Shown piece after piece: positions 31,437 to 31,540 of a stretch of 31,540 nucleotides of DNA. The stretch is taken from contig CAKUNF010000017.1 of assembly GCA_934668375.1 (NCBI GenBank), forward strand, positions 1 through 31,540. Direction: 5' to 3'. A program made the translations under genes and the position numbers. Position 1 is the first letter of the stretch. Each line of letters starts with the position of its first letter. Source of the stretch: an uncultured Parolsenella sp. GTDB lineage: Bacteria; Actinomycetota; Coriobacteriia; Coriobacteriales; Atopobiaceae. The notes under the pieces were generated by a model, which was not told the origin of the DNA, did not search any database, and saw only the letters and a list, made by a program, of their open reading frames with translations.

Positions 31437-31492
31437 GCGGCTCCTCCTGTGTTGTCGCGGCTGGCCGACGTGTCAACATGCATAACGCACCG

Positions 31493-31498
31493 ATTTTA
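31493..31498 (-). promoter_or_regulatory. Candidate -10 of purB
   Basis: TAAAAT on the minus strand lies about 57 nt ahead of the purB start, between the right-edge repeat and the gene. A TTGACA occurs downstream but has no -10 at a proper distance. No good -35 for TAAAAT is present. Confidence 0.35.
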
Positions 31499-31512
31499 GC
31501 GCGTGAGCGCAA

Positions 31513-31540
31513 GGTGACGCTTGGGGACGGGGTCAAAGTG
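31513..31540. repeat. GGGGACGGGGTC repeat, truncated by the window edge
   Basis: GGTGAC (31513-31518), CTTGGGGACGGGGTC (31520-31534) and AAAGTG reproduce half of the palindrome at 2862-2930 read on the minus strand. The other half would continue outside the window. Confidence 0.75.

Overview
The window looks like chromosome from a high-GC actinobacterium, most likely class Coriobacteriia (Olsenella/Atopobiaceae-like). That placement is an inference from the overall GC-rich codon use, the actinobacterial fhaA-fhaB-pstP-rodA/pbpA-pknB cluster and the style of the genes. No database search was possible. Almost all of it is compact housekeeping chromosome. The exception is the left edge (1-925), where a lower-GC tyrosine recombinase runs off the window; it is the only clear sign of accessory DNA.

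Layout. 1-925 (-): tyrosine recombinase, cut by the window edge and overlapping a perfect 9-6-9 inverted repeat. 1089-2860 (+): patatin-like lipase and exonuclease III. 2931-9400 (-): PHP-type phosphoesterase, aminotransferase, then the tilS-hpt-ftsH group (tRNA lysidine synthetase, purine salvage, membrane protease). 9552-12178 (+): a PBP4B-like serine hydrolase and an overlapping YycJ/WalJ-like metallo-hydrolase. 12361-13647 (-): serS, divergent from a 64-aa membrane protein. 14142-14228 (-): tRNA-Leu(CAG). 14385-24030 (+): a long cell-envelope signalling and growth operon. 24307-24382 (-): tRNA-Arg(CCT). 24438-31436 (-): a membrane protein, purC, a histidine kinase/response regulator pair, a Tat lipoprotein, a TSCPD protein and purB.

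The central operon encodes a multi-pass Ser/Thr kinase whose catalytic loop reads HLD instead of HRD, FhaA, FhaB, a PP2C phosphatase with a membrane anchor, one 954-residue protein that joins a SEDS glycosyltransferase (RodA/FtsW type) to a class B penicillin-binding protein, and a PASTA kinase of PknB type. Together these could sense peptidoglycan state (PASTA), relay it by phosphorylation (kinases, FHA readers, phosphatase) and direct wall synthesis by the fused polymerase/transpeptidase.

Intergenic DNA is unusually structured. Two long perfect hairpins (12205-12270 and 24115-24185) have related stems that differ by changes matched on both arms, and related loops; they look like two members of one hairpin family. 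A second family built on the word GGGGACGGGGTC forms a nested palindrome at 2862-2930, recurs at the right window edge, and has relatives at 9475-9502 and 14051-14095. I saw no CRISPR array, rRNA, insertion sequence or prophage structural gene.
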